This document shows, piece after piece, positions 8,287-15,937 of a DNA stretch of 30,932 nucleotides. The notes under the pieces were generated by a model. The model was not told the origin of the DNA, ran no database searches, and saw only the letters and a program-made list of their open reading frames with translations. The stretch is from Synergistaceae bacterium (GTDB lineage Bacteria > Synergistota > Synergistia > Synergistales > Aminobacteriaceae). The position numbers were made by a program, and so were the translations under genes. How positions within the stretch are numbered: position 1 is the first letter of the stretch; each line of letters begins with the position of its first letter. Location: assembly GCA_009778055.1 (NCBI GenBank), contig WRKN01000003.1, positions 1 to 30,932 of the forward strand, written 5' to 3'.

Positions 8287-9336
8287 ATGAAAGCATATTT
8301 AATCCTGGAAAACGGCGTCGTAATGGAAGGGAAAAGTTTTGGGGCACAGGGGGAAACTACGGGGGAAGTCGTATTTGCCACCGGCATGACCGGTTATTTG
8401 GAAACACTGACCGACCAGAGTTATCACGGGCAAATAGTTCTCCAGACGTTTCCCCTGATTGGAAACTACGGCGTCATACCTTCGGACTTTGAAGGCGCAG
8501 TCGGAGTAAAAGCCTATATTGTGAAACACCCGTGCCGGGAACCTTCCAATTTTCGGAGCGAAAGCAATCTGCACACTTTTTTAAGCGAACGCGGTATTAT
8601 CGGGCTTTGCGGAATCGATACAAGGGCGCTTACCAAAATCATCCGGCAAAACGGCGTTATGAACGGAAAAATCACCATGTCCCCGCCTACGGAGACCGAT
8701 CTTTCCGAAGCAAAGGCATACGCAATCCGCAACGCCGTCGCCGCCGTTTCAATCCGCGCCGTTACGAAAACAGGCAACGGACCGCGCCGCGTGGCGCTCC
8801 TGGATTTAGGCGCTAAACGCGGCATAGCGGACGCGCTCTCGGCACGGGGCTGTGAGGTATGGTCGTTCCCGCATGACGCGGAAGCCAGGGACATACTGCG
8901 TATAAAACCTGCCGGGGTCATGTTGAGCAACGGTCCCGGCGACCCGGCGGACCCAGCTAACCGCGCGGCCGTTGAAACAATCCGCGTTTTACAGCAGAGC
9001 GGCGTTACGATTTTCGGCATCTGCCTGGGGCATCAACTCCTGGCGCTGGCGAACGGCCATTCGACAGAGAAACTCAAATTCGGTCACCGGGGGGCCAACC
9101 AGCCGGTCAAGGAAATTTCCACGGGACGCGTGTATATCACCAGCCAGAACCACGGATACGCGGTAGTCGCCGATGGCAGTTCTTTTGTAAACGTCAACGA
9201 CGGCACCTGCGAGGGCATGGATTACGGCAGCGCGTTTTCCGTGCAGTTCCACCCGGAAGCGCGCGGCGGCCCCCTCGACACGGCGTTTCTGTTCGACCGC
9301 TTCATAGAAAGGATGGACGCTCACGCCGCCGGATAA
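8287..9336 (+). CDS. carA: Carbamoyl-phosphate synthase small (glutaminase) subunit
   Basis: The 349-residue protein has the CarA layout. An N-terminal small-subunit domain (about 1-135, with VVFATGMTGYLETLTDQSY and the GIDTRALTKIIR motif) precedes a class I glutamine amidotransferase domain. The nucleophile is Cys246 in FGICLGHQ, with His322 and Glu324 in QFHPEA. It releases ammonia from glutamine and passes it to the large subunit CarB, which makes carbamoyl phosphate for arginine and pyrimidine synthesis. The protein is somewhat shorter than the roughly 380 residues of the E. coli enzyme. GAGG about 9 nt upstream supports the ATG. carB is not adjacent: the next gene, recN, is convergent and its stop lies only 2 nt away. 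The long leader suggests attenuation. Confidence 0.95.
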   Translation: MKAYLILENGVVMEGKSFGAQGETTGEVVFATGMTGYLETLTDQSYHGQIVLQTFPLIGNYGVIPSDFEGAVGVKAYIVKHPCREPSNFRSESNLHTFLSERGIIGLCGIDTRALTKIIRQNGVMNGKITMSPPTETDLSEAKAYAIRNAVAAVSIRAVTKTGNGPRRVALLDLGAKRGIADALSARGCEVWSFPHDAEARDILRIKPAGVMLSNGPGDPADPANRAAVETIRVLQQSGVTIFGICLGHQLLALANGHSTEKLKFGHRGANQPVKEISTGRVYITSQNHGYAVVADGSSFVNVNDGTCEGMDYGSAFSVQFHPEARGGPLDTAFLFDRFIERMDAHAAG

Positions 9337-9338
9337 AT

Positions 9339-11036
9339 CTATGATTCTGTCGTAAGTCCGCCTTTTGAGCGTTCAGTGTCGCTTTGCAGCAGGCGGCGGG
9401 CGTGTTCCTGGGCTTCCGGCAGGTCGGGGTCGCCGGAGAGCATACGGGCGATCTCGCGGACGCGTTCTTCGCCGTCCACGCCCACGGCGCGTGATTCGCC
9501 GCTCTCTTTTCGGACTACGTAATGCCTGTCGCCCAGCGCGGCTATTGACGCCTCGTGAGTGACCAGAATCACCTGGCATCCGCGCCGCGATAACTCCTTC
9601 AGCTTGAGGCCGGACAGGACGGCGGCTTTGCCTCCAAGTCCGGCCTCGACCTCGTCGAAAACCAGCGTTGGAGGCAGCCATTCATCGGGAAGCGAAAGCT
9701 GCAAGGCCAGAAGGAGGCGGCTCAGTTCGCCGCCGGATGCTATTTTTTCAACCCTGCCGCTGCGTTCGGCTGCCGAACCCTTGTTCGCGGAAAGCGTGAA
9801 TTCCGTCCCGTCCGCCCCGTAGCGCCTAAGCTTAGGCAGTTCGGTAAAACTTATCGAAAAGTCCGTTCCGTCCATAGCCAAGTCCCTTAAAAGCACGTTT
9901 ACCCGACTCTCCAGCGCGCCGGCGGCGCTTTTGCGCGCCTCTCTCACGCTCATGGCCAGGCGGCTTGCCTGCCTGCGAAGCTCACGAGCCTCCAACGTCG
10001 CCTTTTCCAGAAGACCGTGGCTTTCTTCAAGCCATGCCATCTCCCGTTCCGCGTCCCGACAGTAAGTAAGAAGCTCTTCTTCGTTCTTTGCGCCGCTCAG
10101 CCTCCGCAGTTTGCGAAGAGAGCCGAGCCGCTGCTCCAGGTTTTCGCTTTCAAGCGATAAGGCCTCGGGAGAGTCTCCGGCATGTTTACGCACGGCGTCG
10201 GCAAAGTCTTTGAGGTTCCGCAAGCCGCCCCGCAACAGACGGCCGTTTTCCGCCGACTCCTCGTCCGGGAGGCAGCCGCACAGCGTGCCGCATACGTTCT
10301 CCAGCTCATCCAGAAGCCCGCGCTCGGACATGCCGCCGGTCAGGCGGTCAAGCCCCTGGGCGATTTTGGTTCCGCCGGCGGCCCTGCGGGTCAATTCGGC
10401 TATCTCGCTCTCCAGCGAAGCCTCGAGCCCTTCGGCGGGATTGACTTTTTTAACAAGAGGGACGACCTCGGAGGCGTTGGCGTAGCGCCGCTCAATTTCG
10501 GCGCGTCGGTCGGTCATATCTTTAATTTCGCGCTCTTTGAGGCGCGCCTGCTCGAAGACCTCCCTAAGCTCGCGAAGGGAGGCGCGCAGCGCGTCCCCGC
10601 CGCAGGAATCCACCATGGCGAGCTGCCGCCCCGCGTCCAGCAGCTCCAACTGGGCAAACTGGCTTTGGATGTGTACCATCCGTCCCACGGACGACGAGTA
10701 CAGCGTCACCGGAACCTGCGCGCCCTGAAGGACGGCGCGCCCGCGGACGCGCGACAAAACCCTCTTTACTAAAAAAGTACCCTCTGTGGGCTGCTGATCG
10801 TCTTCGAGTTCGGGAAACCTGACGTCCGTGTGGAATACGGCATCCACCGAGGCTTCTTCCTCCCCGGCCCGTATCAGGGAGGACTGCCCGCGTTTGCCCG
10901 CCGCCAGCTCCATCGAGCGCACTATGCTGCTTTTCCCGGCTCCGCTTTCGCCCGTGACGACCGTCAGCCCCTCGCCGAAAGACAGTTCGCAGCGTCCGAC
11001 GCCTCCCACATTTCGGATTGACAGGCGCTCAAGCAA
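9339..11036 (-). CDS. recN: DNA repair protein RecN
   Basis: The 565-residue SMC-like ATPase acts in double-strand-break repair by recombination. Walker A is GESGAGKSS near residues 29-37. A central Glu/Arg/Leu-rich region (about 150-380) is predicted coiled coil. The ABC signature ASGGELSRLLLAL lies near 433 and Walker B, LVFDEVEAGLGG, near 457-468, followed by the VTHEA switch. The RIRNVGG start and total length fit the family (about 550). The start codon is TTG at 11036, with GGGAGAG overlapping the nadK stop about 9 nt upstream. Only 6 nt separate the two genes, so nadK-recN is an operon. RecN is commonly SOS-induced elsewhere; I see no obvious operator here because transcription comes through nadK. 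Confidence 0.95.
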   Translation of the reverse strand: MLERLSIRNVGGVGRCELSFGEGLTVVTGESGAGKSSIVRSMELAAGKRGQSSLIRAGEEEASVDAVFHTDVRFPELEDDQQPTEGTFLVKRVLSRVRGRAVLQGAQVPVTLYSSSVGRMVHIQSQFAQLELLDAGRQLAMVDSCGGDALRASLRELREVFEQARLKEREIKDMTDRRAEIERRYANASEVVPLVKKVNPAEGLEASLESEIAELTRRAAGGTKIAQGLDRLTGGMSERGLLDELENVCGTLCGCLPDEESAENGRLLRGGLRNLKDFADAVRKHAGDSPEALSLESENLEQRLGSLRKLRRLSGAKNEEELLTYCRDAEREMAWLEESHGLLEKATLEARELRRQASRLAMSVREARKSAAGALESRVNVLLRDLAMDGTDFSISFTELPKLRRYGADGTEFTLSANKGSAAERSGRVEKIASGGELSRLLLALQLSLPDEWLPPTLVFDEVEAGLGGKAAVLSGLKLKELSRRGCQVILVTHEASIAALGDRHYVVRKESGESRAVGVDGEERVREIARMLSGDPDLPEAQEHARRLLQSDTERSKGGLTTES

Positions 11037-11042
11037 AGTTTT

Positions 11043-11939
11043 TCACTCTCCCGGCTTCCGCCGTTGGGGCAAACGCCGGTGGCTGTCAAGGGGCCGCCCC
11101 CAGCCCAGTTTTTCCTGAACGAGGTCGAGGAACGTCCTGTTGGGCATGTTTATCGTCCGTACCGCGCGGTCGGAAAGGGATATGCCGATGCTGTCGCCCG
11201 GCAGCACCTCATACGCGATCTGCCCGTCCTGAGTAAGCGTGACGTTGCTCACCCCTCCCTTGGGCGTGAGGGTGATAACATCCTCCGGCGCCGCCAAAAG
11301 CGGGCGTGAATACAGGGTATGGGCGCATATCGGAGCCAGAAGCATACTTCGCATGTGAGGGGGTATTATGGGGCCTCCGGCGGACAGCGCGTAAGCCGTC
11401 GAACCCGTGGGCGACGAGATTATGATGCCGTCGGACGGCAGCACTCCGAAAAATTTGCCGTTGAACCTCACTTCTATATGCAGAAGGCGCGCGATGGCGT
11501 TTTTAGTAAGAACGAAGTCGTTAAGGGCGTACATGGAGCGGATGGATTCCCCGTCCCTGATAAGGCTGCAATGCAGAAGGCAGCGCTCCAGCAGAACATA
11601 ATCGCCCTCGGTTATGCGGGCGAGATCCTGTTCGGCCTCTTCCGCCTTGCCGGAGGCCAGAAAGCCCAAACGCCCCAGGTTTATTCCGTAAAGGGGTATA
11701 TCGGTATCCAATACGTAGCGGGCGGCGCGCAGAAACGTCCCGTCTCCGCCCACTACAATAGCCGCGTCCACGGTTTTGAGCCATTCTTCGTCGGACAGCC
11801 CCCCAGTCATAAGCACGGAAGCCTCATGACGGGGCGGCAGAATTGAAATTCCCCTCTCCCCGCCCCACCTCAACAGCCGCCGTCCCATCTCCACGGCTTC
11901 AGGCTTGCGGACGTTGATTATCATTCCCAATTTTTTCAT
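11043..11939 (-). CDS. nadK: NAD kinase
   Basis: The 298-residue protein phosphorylates NAD to NADP in the cytoplasm. The family's nucleotide-binding motif GGDGT is at 64-68 with catalytic Asp66. The NAD-site segment ALNDFVLTK is at about 138-146, and the glycine-rich conserved block DGIIISSPTGSTAYALSAGG at 170-189. The all-beta C-terminal half and length agree with the family. The frame is open to a TTG at 11957. I prefer the ATG at 11939, whose nearest Shine-Dalgarno (GAGG) is rather far at 12 nt, so the start is not certain. Its stop codon TGA is part of the recN ribosome-binding region, which implies coupled translation. Confidence 0.93.
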   Translation of the reverse strand: MKKLGMIINVRKPEAVEMGRRLLRWGGERGISILPPRHEASVLMTGGLSDEEWLKTVDAAIVVGGDGTFLRAARYVLDTDIPLYGINLGRLGFLASGKAEEAEQDLARITEGDYVLLERCLLHCSLIRDGESIRSMYALNDFVLTKNAIARLLHIEVRFNGKFFGVLPSDGIIISSPTGSTAYALSAGGPIIPPHMRSMLLAPICAHTLYSRPLLAAPEDVITLTPKGGVSNVTLTQDGQIAYEVLPGDSIGISLSDRAVRTINMPNRTFLDLVQEKLGWGRPLDSHRRLPQRRKPGE

Positions 11940-11983
11940 CGCGGGTACTCGCCTCAATTATCTACGCTGTAGTTACCGTGGAT

Positions 11984-12021
11984 ATTATACTTGTTGTACG
12001 TATCAACTTACATGTTAATAT
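11984..12021. promoter_or_regulatory. Divergent promoter region between nadK and the binding-protein gene
   Basis: On the plus strand TTGTAC (11994-11999) and TAATAT (12016-12021) are 16 nt apart, suiting the binding-protein gene at 12082. On the minus strand a perfect TATAAT (11989-11984) faces nadK, with only a poor -35 (TGTAAG) 17 nt before it. The spacer 11958-12081 is otherwise AT-rich with no further structure that I can support. Confidence 0.35.
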
Positions 12022-12081
12022 TGAGTCATCGAAGGGACAGCCATATAAAAATATGAAATAAATAGGGAGCGGAACGTAAAA

Positions 12082-13194
12082 ATGGCAAAATTGTTGGGTT
12101 TATTGTTGGCGGTATGTCTTGTTTTGTCGCCCGCCGGCTTGGCGGCGGCCCAGGATACCGTTAAAATTGCGGTTTACGGGCCTATGACGGGGGAGCACGC
12201 CGAACAGGGGCGGAGCTTCAGGGTTTCCGCCGAACTGCAGGCCGAAAAATGGAATAAACGGGGCGGCGCGGGCGGATTCAAGGTCGTCGTGGTCGCGTTC
12301 GACGACAGGAACGACGCTGAAGAAGCCGCTAAAATCGCCGAGCAAGTTGCCGGGGATATGGACGTGGTCGGTATCATAGGCAGCTACACCAGCGGCGTCA
12401 GTATGGCCGCCACTCCTGTTTTCCAGAAAGCGGGGCTAGTCAACATCTCTCCCTCCGCGTCGCACCCCAACTTCACGAAGGCCGGCAAATACATTTTCCG
12501 CAACAACACAATCATAAACGTTGAAGGCGCGGGAACGCTGCGCGCGGTCGACAGGATTCTGGAAGCCGGTAAAATCGGGATGCTCTCCATAATGACCGAC
12601 TGGGGCAAAGCCACCGCGGAGATTATGGAAGGGCTGATCGAGAGGAACCCGAACGTCACCCTGGCGGCCCACGAGAAGTGCATAGACGGTTCCGACGACT
12701 ACTCCGCGCCCATAGCAAACTTCCGCGCGGCCGGTGTGGAGGCCGTTATCGTGGTGGGAATGCACAACACCTTCGTCCCCTTTGCGAGGCAGTACCGGCA
12801 GCAAGACCCGAATATCGGCCTGGCCGCGTTTGCCAACCTCTACGACCAGCAGGTTCTCGACCTGGGCGGGCCGCTGGTGGAGGGAACCGTTTTCCCGGTT
12901 GCCTACTTCAACGAGAGCGACGACCCAGCCGTCATCGAGTACCGCGACGCCTACCACGCCGTCACAGGCAGGTATCCTTCGTCCCTAGCCGCGCAGTCCT
13001 ATGACGCGGCCGGCATAATCTGCGAGGCAATCGACGACATAAGAGGCAAAGATCGGGCCTATATACGGGATTACATCGCCAAAATACGATATAACGGCGT
13101 CGGAGGAGAGATTGTGTTCGACCCGGAGGGCGAGGCCCAGAAGGTCTTTATGATCCTTCAGATTCAGGACGAAAAGTTCGTTTACGTCGATTGA
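12082..13194 (+). CDS. Periplasmic branched-chain amino-acid ABC transporter substrate-binding protein (LivK family)
   Basis: This is a 370-residue exported protein. A clear signal peptide (MAKLLGLLLAVCLVLSPAG, then LAAAQD) should be cleaved after about residue 23; there is no lipobox cysteine. The mature protein is a type I periplasmic binding protein: VKIAVYGPMTGEHAEQG begins the first lobe, IIGSYTSGVSMAATPVFQKAG is the conserved ligand-pocket segment, and NISPSASHPNFT follows. The C-terminal lobe includes AAQSYDAAGIICEAI. Such proteins capture branched-chain amino acids, or related small ligands, for an ABC importer. No permease or ATPase genes are adjacent, so it either serves a transporter encoded elsewhere or a sensory role. 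GGGAGCGG lies about 10 nt before the ATG. The gene is on the plus strand between two minus-strand housekeeping blocks, which suggests a local insertion or rearrangement. Confidence 0.9.
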   Translation: MAKLLGLLLAVCLVLSPAGLAAAQDTVKIAVYGPMTGEHAEQGRSFRVSAELQAEKWNKRGGAGGFKVVVVAFDDRNDAEEAAKIAEQVAGDMDVVGIIGSYTSGVSMAATPVFQKAGLVNISPSASHPNFTKAGKYIFRNNTIINVEGAGTLRAVDRILEAGKIGMLSIMTDWGKATAEIMEGLIERNPNVTLAAHEKCIDGSDDYSAPIANFRAAGVEAVIVVGMHNTFVPFARQYRQQDPNIGLAAFANLYDQQVLDLGGPLVEGTVFPVAYFNESDDPAVIEYRDAYHAVTGRYPSSLAAQSYDAAGIICEAIDDIRGKDRAYIRDYIAKIRYNGVGGEIVFDPEGEAQKVFMILQIQDEKFVYVD

Positions 13195-13220
13195 GCGGCC
13201 ATTACCCCTATTAAGGAGGG

Positions 13221-14018
13221 TCACAGCTCCCGATGGGCGGCTTCCACTGCTCCGAGGACAAGCGCCGGGATGTCGGAAGCGGAATTACGGTTTAAATGGC
13301 ACAGAAATTCAATGTTCCCCTCCGCCCCAAGTATGGGGGACCAGGACAACCCAACCGGCGAGAGGCCGGTTTCCTTTACGGCGAACTCCAATACCTCCCG
13401 CAGTACGGCGGAGTGTACTTCGGGGTCACGGACGACTCCCCCGCGCCCCAAGCGCGCGCGTCCCGCTTCAAACTGGGGTTTTATCAGGGTTACTGCCTCG
13501 CCGGCGCCGGACAGCACCGAGTCCATCGCGGGAAGCAAAAGCCGCAGAGATATGAACGACGCGTCGCATACCATGACCTCAACTGCCTCGGCAAACTTAT
13601 CCGGCGTCAGAGTGCGCGCGTTTGTCCGATCCATCACAACTACCCTGGGGTCCGCGGCCAGCCGGGTCAGAAGCTGCCCGTAACCAACGTCAACCGCGTA
13701 AATTTTTTTCGCCCCCGCGTCAAGCAAAACATCCGTGAAGCCCCCGGTTGACGCGCCTACGTCCACGCATACCCGGCCTGATACGTCGAGACCGAATATT
13801 TCAATAGCCTTGAGCAGCTTGTACGCGCCCCTGCCTGCCCAACGCCGGACGCCGGCCACTTCTATTGAGGATTCAACAGCAACAGGCGCGCCGGATTTAT
13901 CCACGCGCCCGCCGTTTACTTTTACCAGCCCCGCCATGATAAGGGCCTGAGCCTTGGTTCTGCTCTCGGCCAGCCCTCGGTCTACGAGCAGTTTATCAAG
14001 CCGTTCCCGTTTTTTCAC
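13221..14018 (-). CDS. tlyA: TlyA family rRNA (cytidine-2'-O)-methyltransferase
   Basis: The 265-residue protein has an N-terminal S4 RNA-binding domain (about 3-63, RLDKLLVDRGLAESRTKAQA). An FtsJ-like Rossmann methyltransferase follows. The SAM-binding motif is VDVGASTGGFTDVLL (about 90-104). The Lys/Asp/Lys residues typical of 2'-O-methyltransferases appear in YKLLKA, CDASFISLR and LIKPQFEAG. Studied TlyA enzymes methylate cytidines of 16S and 23S rRNA and affect capreomycin sensitivity; older annotations call the family hemolysin A. The start codon is GTG at 14018, one base after the dxs stop, so translation is probably coupled to dxs. Pairing of dxs with tlyA is frequent in bacteria. It ends convergently with the binding-protein gene. 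Confidence 0.93.
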   Translation of the reverse strand: MKKRERLDKLLVDRGLAESRTKAQALIMAGLVKVNGGRVDKSGAPVAVESSIEVAGVRRWAGRGAYKLLKAIEIFGLDVSGRVCVDVGASTGGFTDVLLDAGAKKIYAVDVGYGQLLTRLAADPRVVVMDRTNARTLTPDKFAEAVEVMVCDASFISLRLLLPAMDSVLSGAGEAVTLIKPQFEAGRARLGRGGVVRDPEVHSAVLREVLEFAVKETGLSPVGLSWSPILGAEGNIEFLCHLNRNSASDIPALVLGAVEAAHREL

Positions 14019-14019
14019 C

Positions 14020-15933
14020 TTAAGCCGTGTTTACTTTCATCTCCAGGCAGCTCGCGCCGCAGTTCACAATGTCTTTGGCTGTAATCTCGCATATTTCCCG
14101 CTGCTGGGCTATGGTGGCGTGAGGAACGAACATATCCCTCACGCCCAGCAGCTTGAGGCGCGTCGCGCTTCCCGTCTCGGTAACGCGGGCCGCTGCGTGG
14201 GCTGCTATAAATTCCCCGACTCCCCCGTTCAGATAGGACTCCTCGGCCACAACCACGGTGGGGTAGCGTCTAAGGATGTCGTCAATCGTGTCGAGGTCAA
14301 GCGGTTTCAGGCGGCGCAGGTCAACCACGGCCGGGACGGGCAGTCCGGACGCCGCCGCAAGCTCCCGCGCCTCCAGCATCTCGTGAACCATTACCCCATG
14401 CCCCAGCAGCGCCCACTCCTCGCCTTCCTTCACGATAACCGCGCCCAGGGATTCGCGTCCCCTCAGCGCGTCGCTCATAGGAAGCTCCCCGCGCGGGTAG
14501 CGTATCACAGTCGGGCCCATCCTGCCGGCGGCGTGCGACATGATGTGCCGCAGGGAAGTTTCGTCGGCCGGCGCGTATATCTCCAGGTTTGGTATGGCTC
14601 TCGTCCAGGAAACGTCCAGCAGCCCGTGATGCGTCGGGCCATCCGAACCCACAAAGCCGGCCCGGTCTACCATGACCACCACCGGCAGATTTTGAAGAGC
14701 CACGTCATGCGTAAGCTGATCTATGGCGCGCTGTAAAAACGTCGAGTATATGAACACCCACGGGCGCAGCCCCCCGGCGGCCATCCCCCCCGCCAGCGTC
14801 AACATGTGGCTTTCCGCGATTCCAACGTCGAAGAAGCGCCCCGGGAATCTCGTCTTGAAGTCGCCCAGTTTCGCTCCCGTCATCATGGCGGCGGTGAGGC
14901 AGACGATGCGTTCGTCCTTTTCAGCCATCTGCTCCGTAAAGAGAGAGGCGGCGTCACTCCATGTGGGGGTGGTTTTCGGCCCCGTCGCGCACCGCTCCGC
15001 CAGAGGGGCGATCTGATGATATCTGATCGGGTCGCGCTCGGCCTCCGGCAGCCCCTTCCCTTTAACGGTGTTGAAATGCAGCAGCACGGGCCGGTCGTAG
15101 CGTTTCGCCAGGGAGAATATCATCTCGGTCTCTTCTATTTTGTGCCCGTCGAACGGCCCCCAATAGTTGATGTCCAGTTCGTCGAAAATATTATGCGGCT
15201 TTACGAGGGTTTTTATCTGATCCCGTATGCCCTCCAGGCGTTTTTCCAGGGCTGCTCCCTTGGGAAGCGCGTGGCAGCAGTCCTTTATCGCCGACTTGAT
15301 TTTATTGTAAGACGTGCTGGCGGAAAGTTTGGCCAGCATCGTGGCGAAACCTCCCACCCGGCGGGTTATGGAGTGTTTGTTGTCGTTCAGGACTATAATC
15401 AGCCTGGTCTGCGTTTCCTTGATGTGGTTCAACGCCTCGAAAGCCAGCCCGTTTATGAGCGACGCGTCCCCAATGACGGCCACGACGTGGTGTTTCTGTT
15501 TCAAAATATCCCTGGCCTTCGCGTAACCGAGAGCCGCCGATATGGACGTGCTGCTGTGCCCCGTGTCGAAGTGGTCGAACGGGCTTTCCTCACGCCTGGG
15601 GAAACCGCTTACCCCGCCGGACGTGCGCAGCGTCCCGAAACGATCCGACCGGTCGGTCAGTATCTTGTAGGGATAAGATTGATGTCCGACGTCGAAAATA
15701 ATCCGGTCTTCCAAAGGGTTGAATTTCCGCAGCAGCGCGATGCTCAACTCCACCACACCCAGCGAAGATCCCAGATGGCCTCCGTTCTCGTCTACCACCT
15801 TGACCATCAGCGACCTGACCTCCGAAGCCAGGGCCTTTAAGTCGGCGGACGGAAGAGCTTTCAGGTTTTCGTACCCAAATCCGTCTTTCAAAAAACGCGG
15901 GTTTTTTTCTGCGTCATTGGTCATACTATACAT
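14020..15933 (-). CDS. dxs: 1-deoxy-D-xylulose-5-phosphate synthase
   Basis: The 637-residue thiamine-diphosphate enzyme condenses pyruvate with glyceraldehyde 3-phosphate, the first step of the MEP isoprenoid pathway. Visible family features are His53 in GGHLGSSLGVVEL, DVGHQSYPYKILT (81-93), the SxSxALGYA segment, NDNKHSIT (183-190), Glu374 in the activation motif (GIAESH), YSTFLQRAIDQ, and DRAGFVGSDGPTHHG with His435. One key position is odd: the ThDP/magnesium motif usually written GDG reads GDA (155-157), while the paired NDN is intact. EQH of many family members is ESH here. The start ATG lies 4 nt after the valS stop, and its ribosome site GAGGT is part of the end of valS. The protein is full length and very probably functional. 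Confidence 0.93.
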   Translation of the reverse strand: MYSMTNDAEKNPRFLKDGFGYENLKALPSADLKALASEVRSLMVKVVDENGGHLGSSLGVVELSIALLRKFNPLEDRIIFDVGHQSYPYKILTDRSDRFGTLRTSGGVSGFPRREESPFDHFDTGHSSTSISAALGYAKARDILKQKHHVVAVIGDASLINGLAFEALNHIKETQTRLIIVLNDNKHSITRRVGGFATMLAKLSASTSYNKIKSAIKDCCHALPKGAALEKRLEGIRDQIKTLVKPHNIFDELDINYWGPFDGHKIEETEMIFSLAKRYDRPVLLHFNTVKGKGLPEAERDPIRYHQIAPLAERCATGPKTTPTWSDAASLFTEQMAEKDERIVCLTAAMMTGAKLGDFKTRFPGRFFDVGIAESHMLTLAGGMAAGGLRPWVFIYSTFLQRAIDQLTHDVALQNLPVVVMVDRAGFVGSDGPTHHGLLDVSWTRAIPNLEIYAPADETSLRHIMSHAAGRMGPTVIRYPRGELPMSDALRGRESLGAVIVKEGEEWALLGHGVMVHEMLEARELAAASGLPVPAVVDLRRLKPLDLDTIDDILRRYPTVVVAEESYLNGGVGEFIAAHAAARVTETGSATRLKLLGVRDMFVPHATIAQQREICEITAKDIVNCGASCLEMKVNTA

Positions 15934-15937
15934 TTGG

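Noticed and set aside
14806..15840. Plus-strand ORF of 344 codons opposite dxs
   Set aside because: It lies wholly antisense to dxs and has low-complexity Arg/Val/Gln composition; no recognisable protein.
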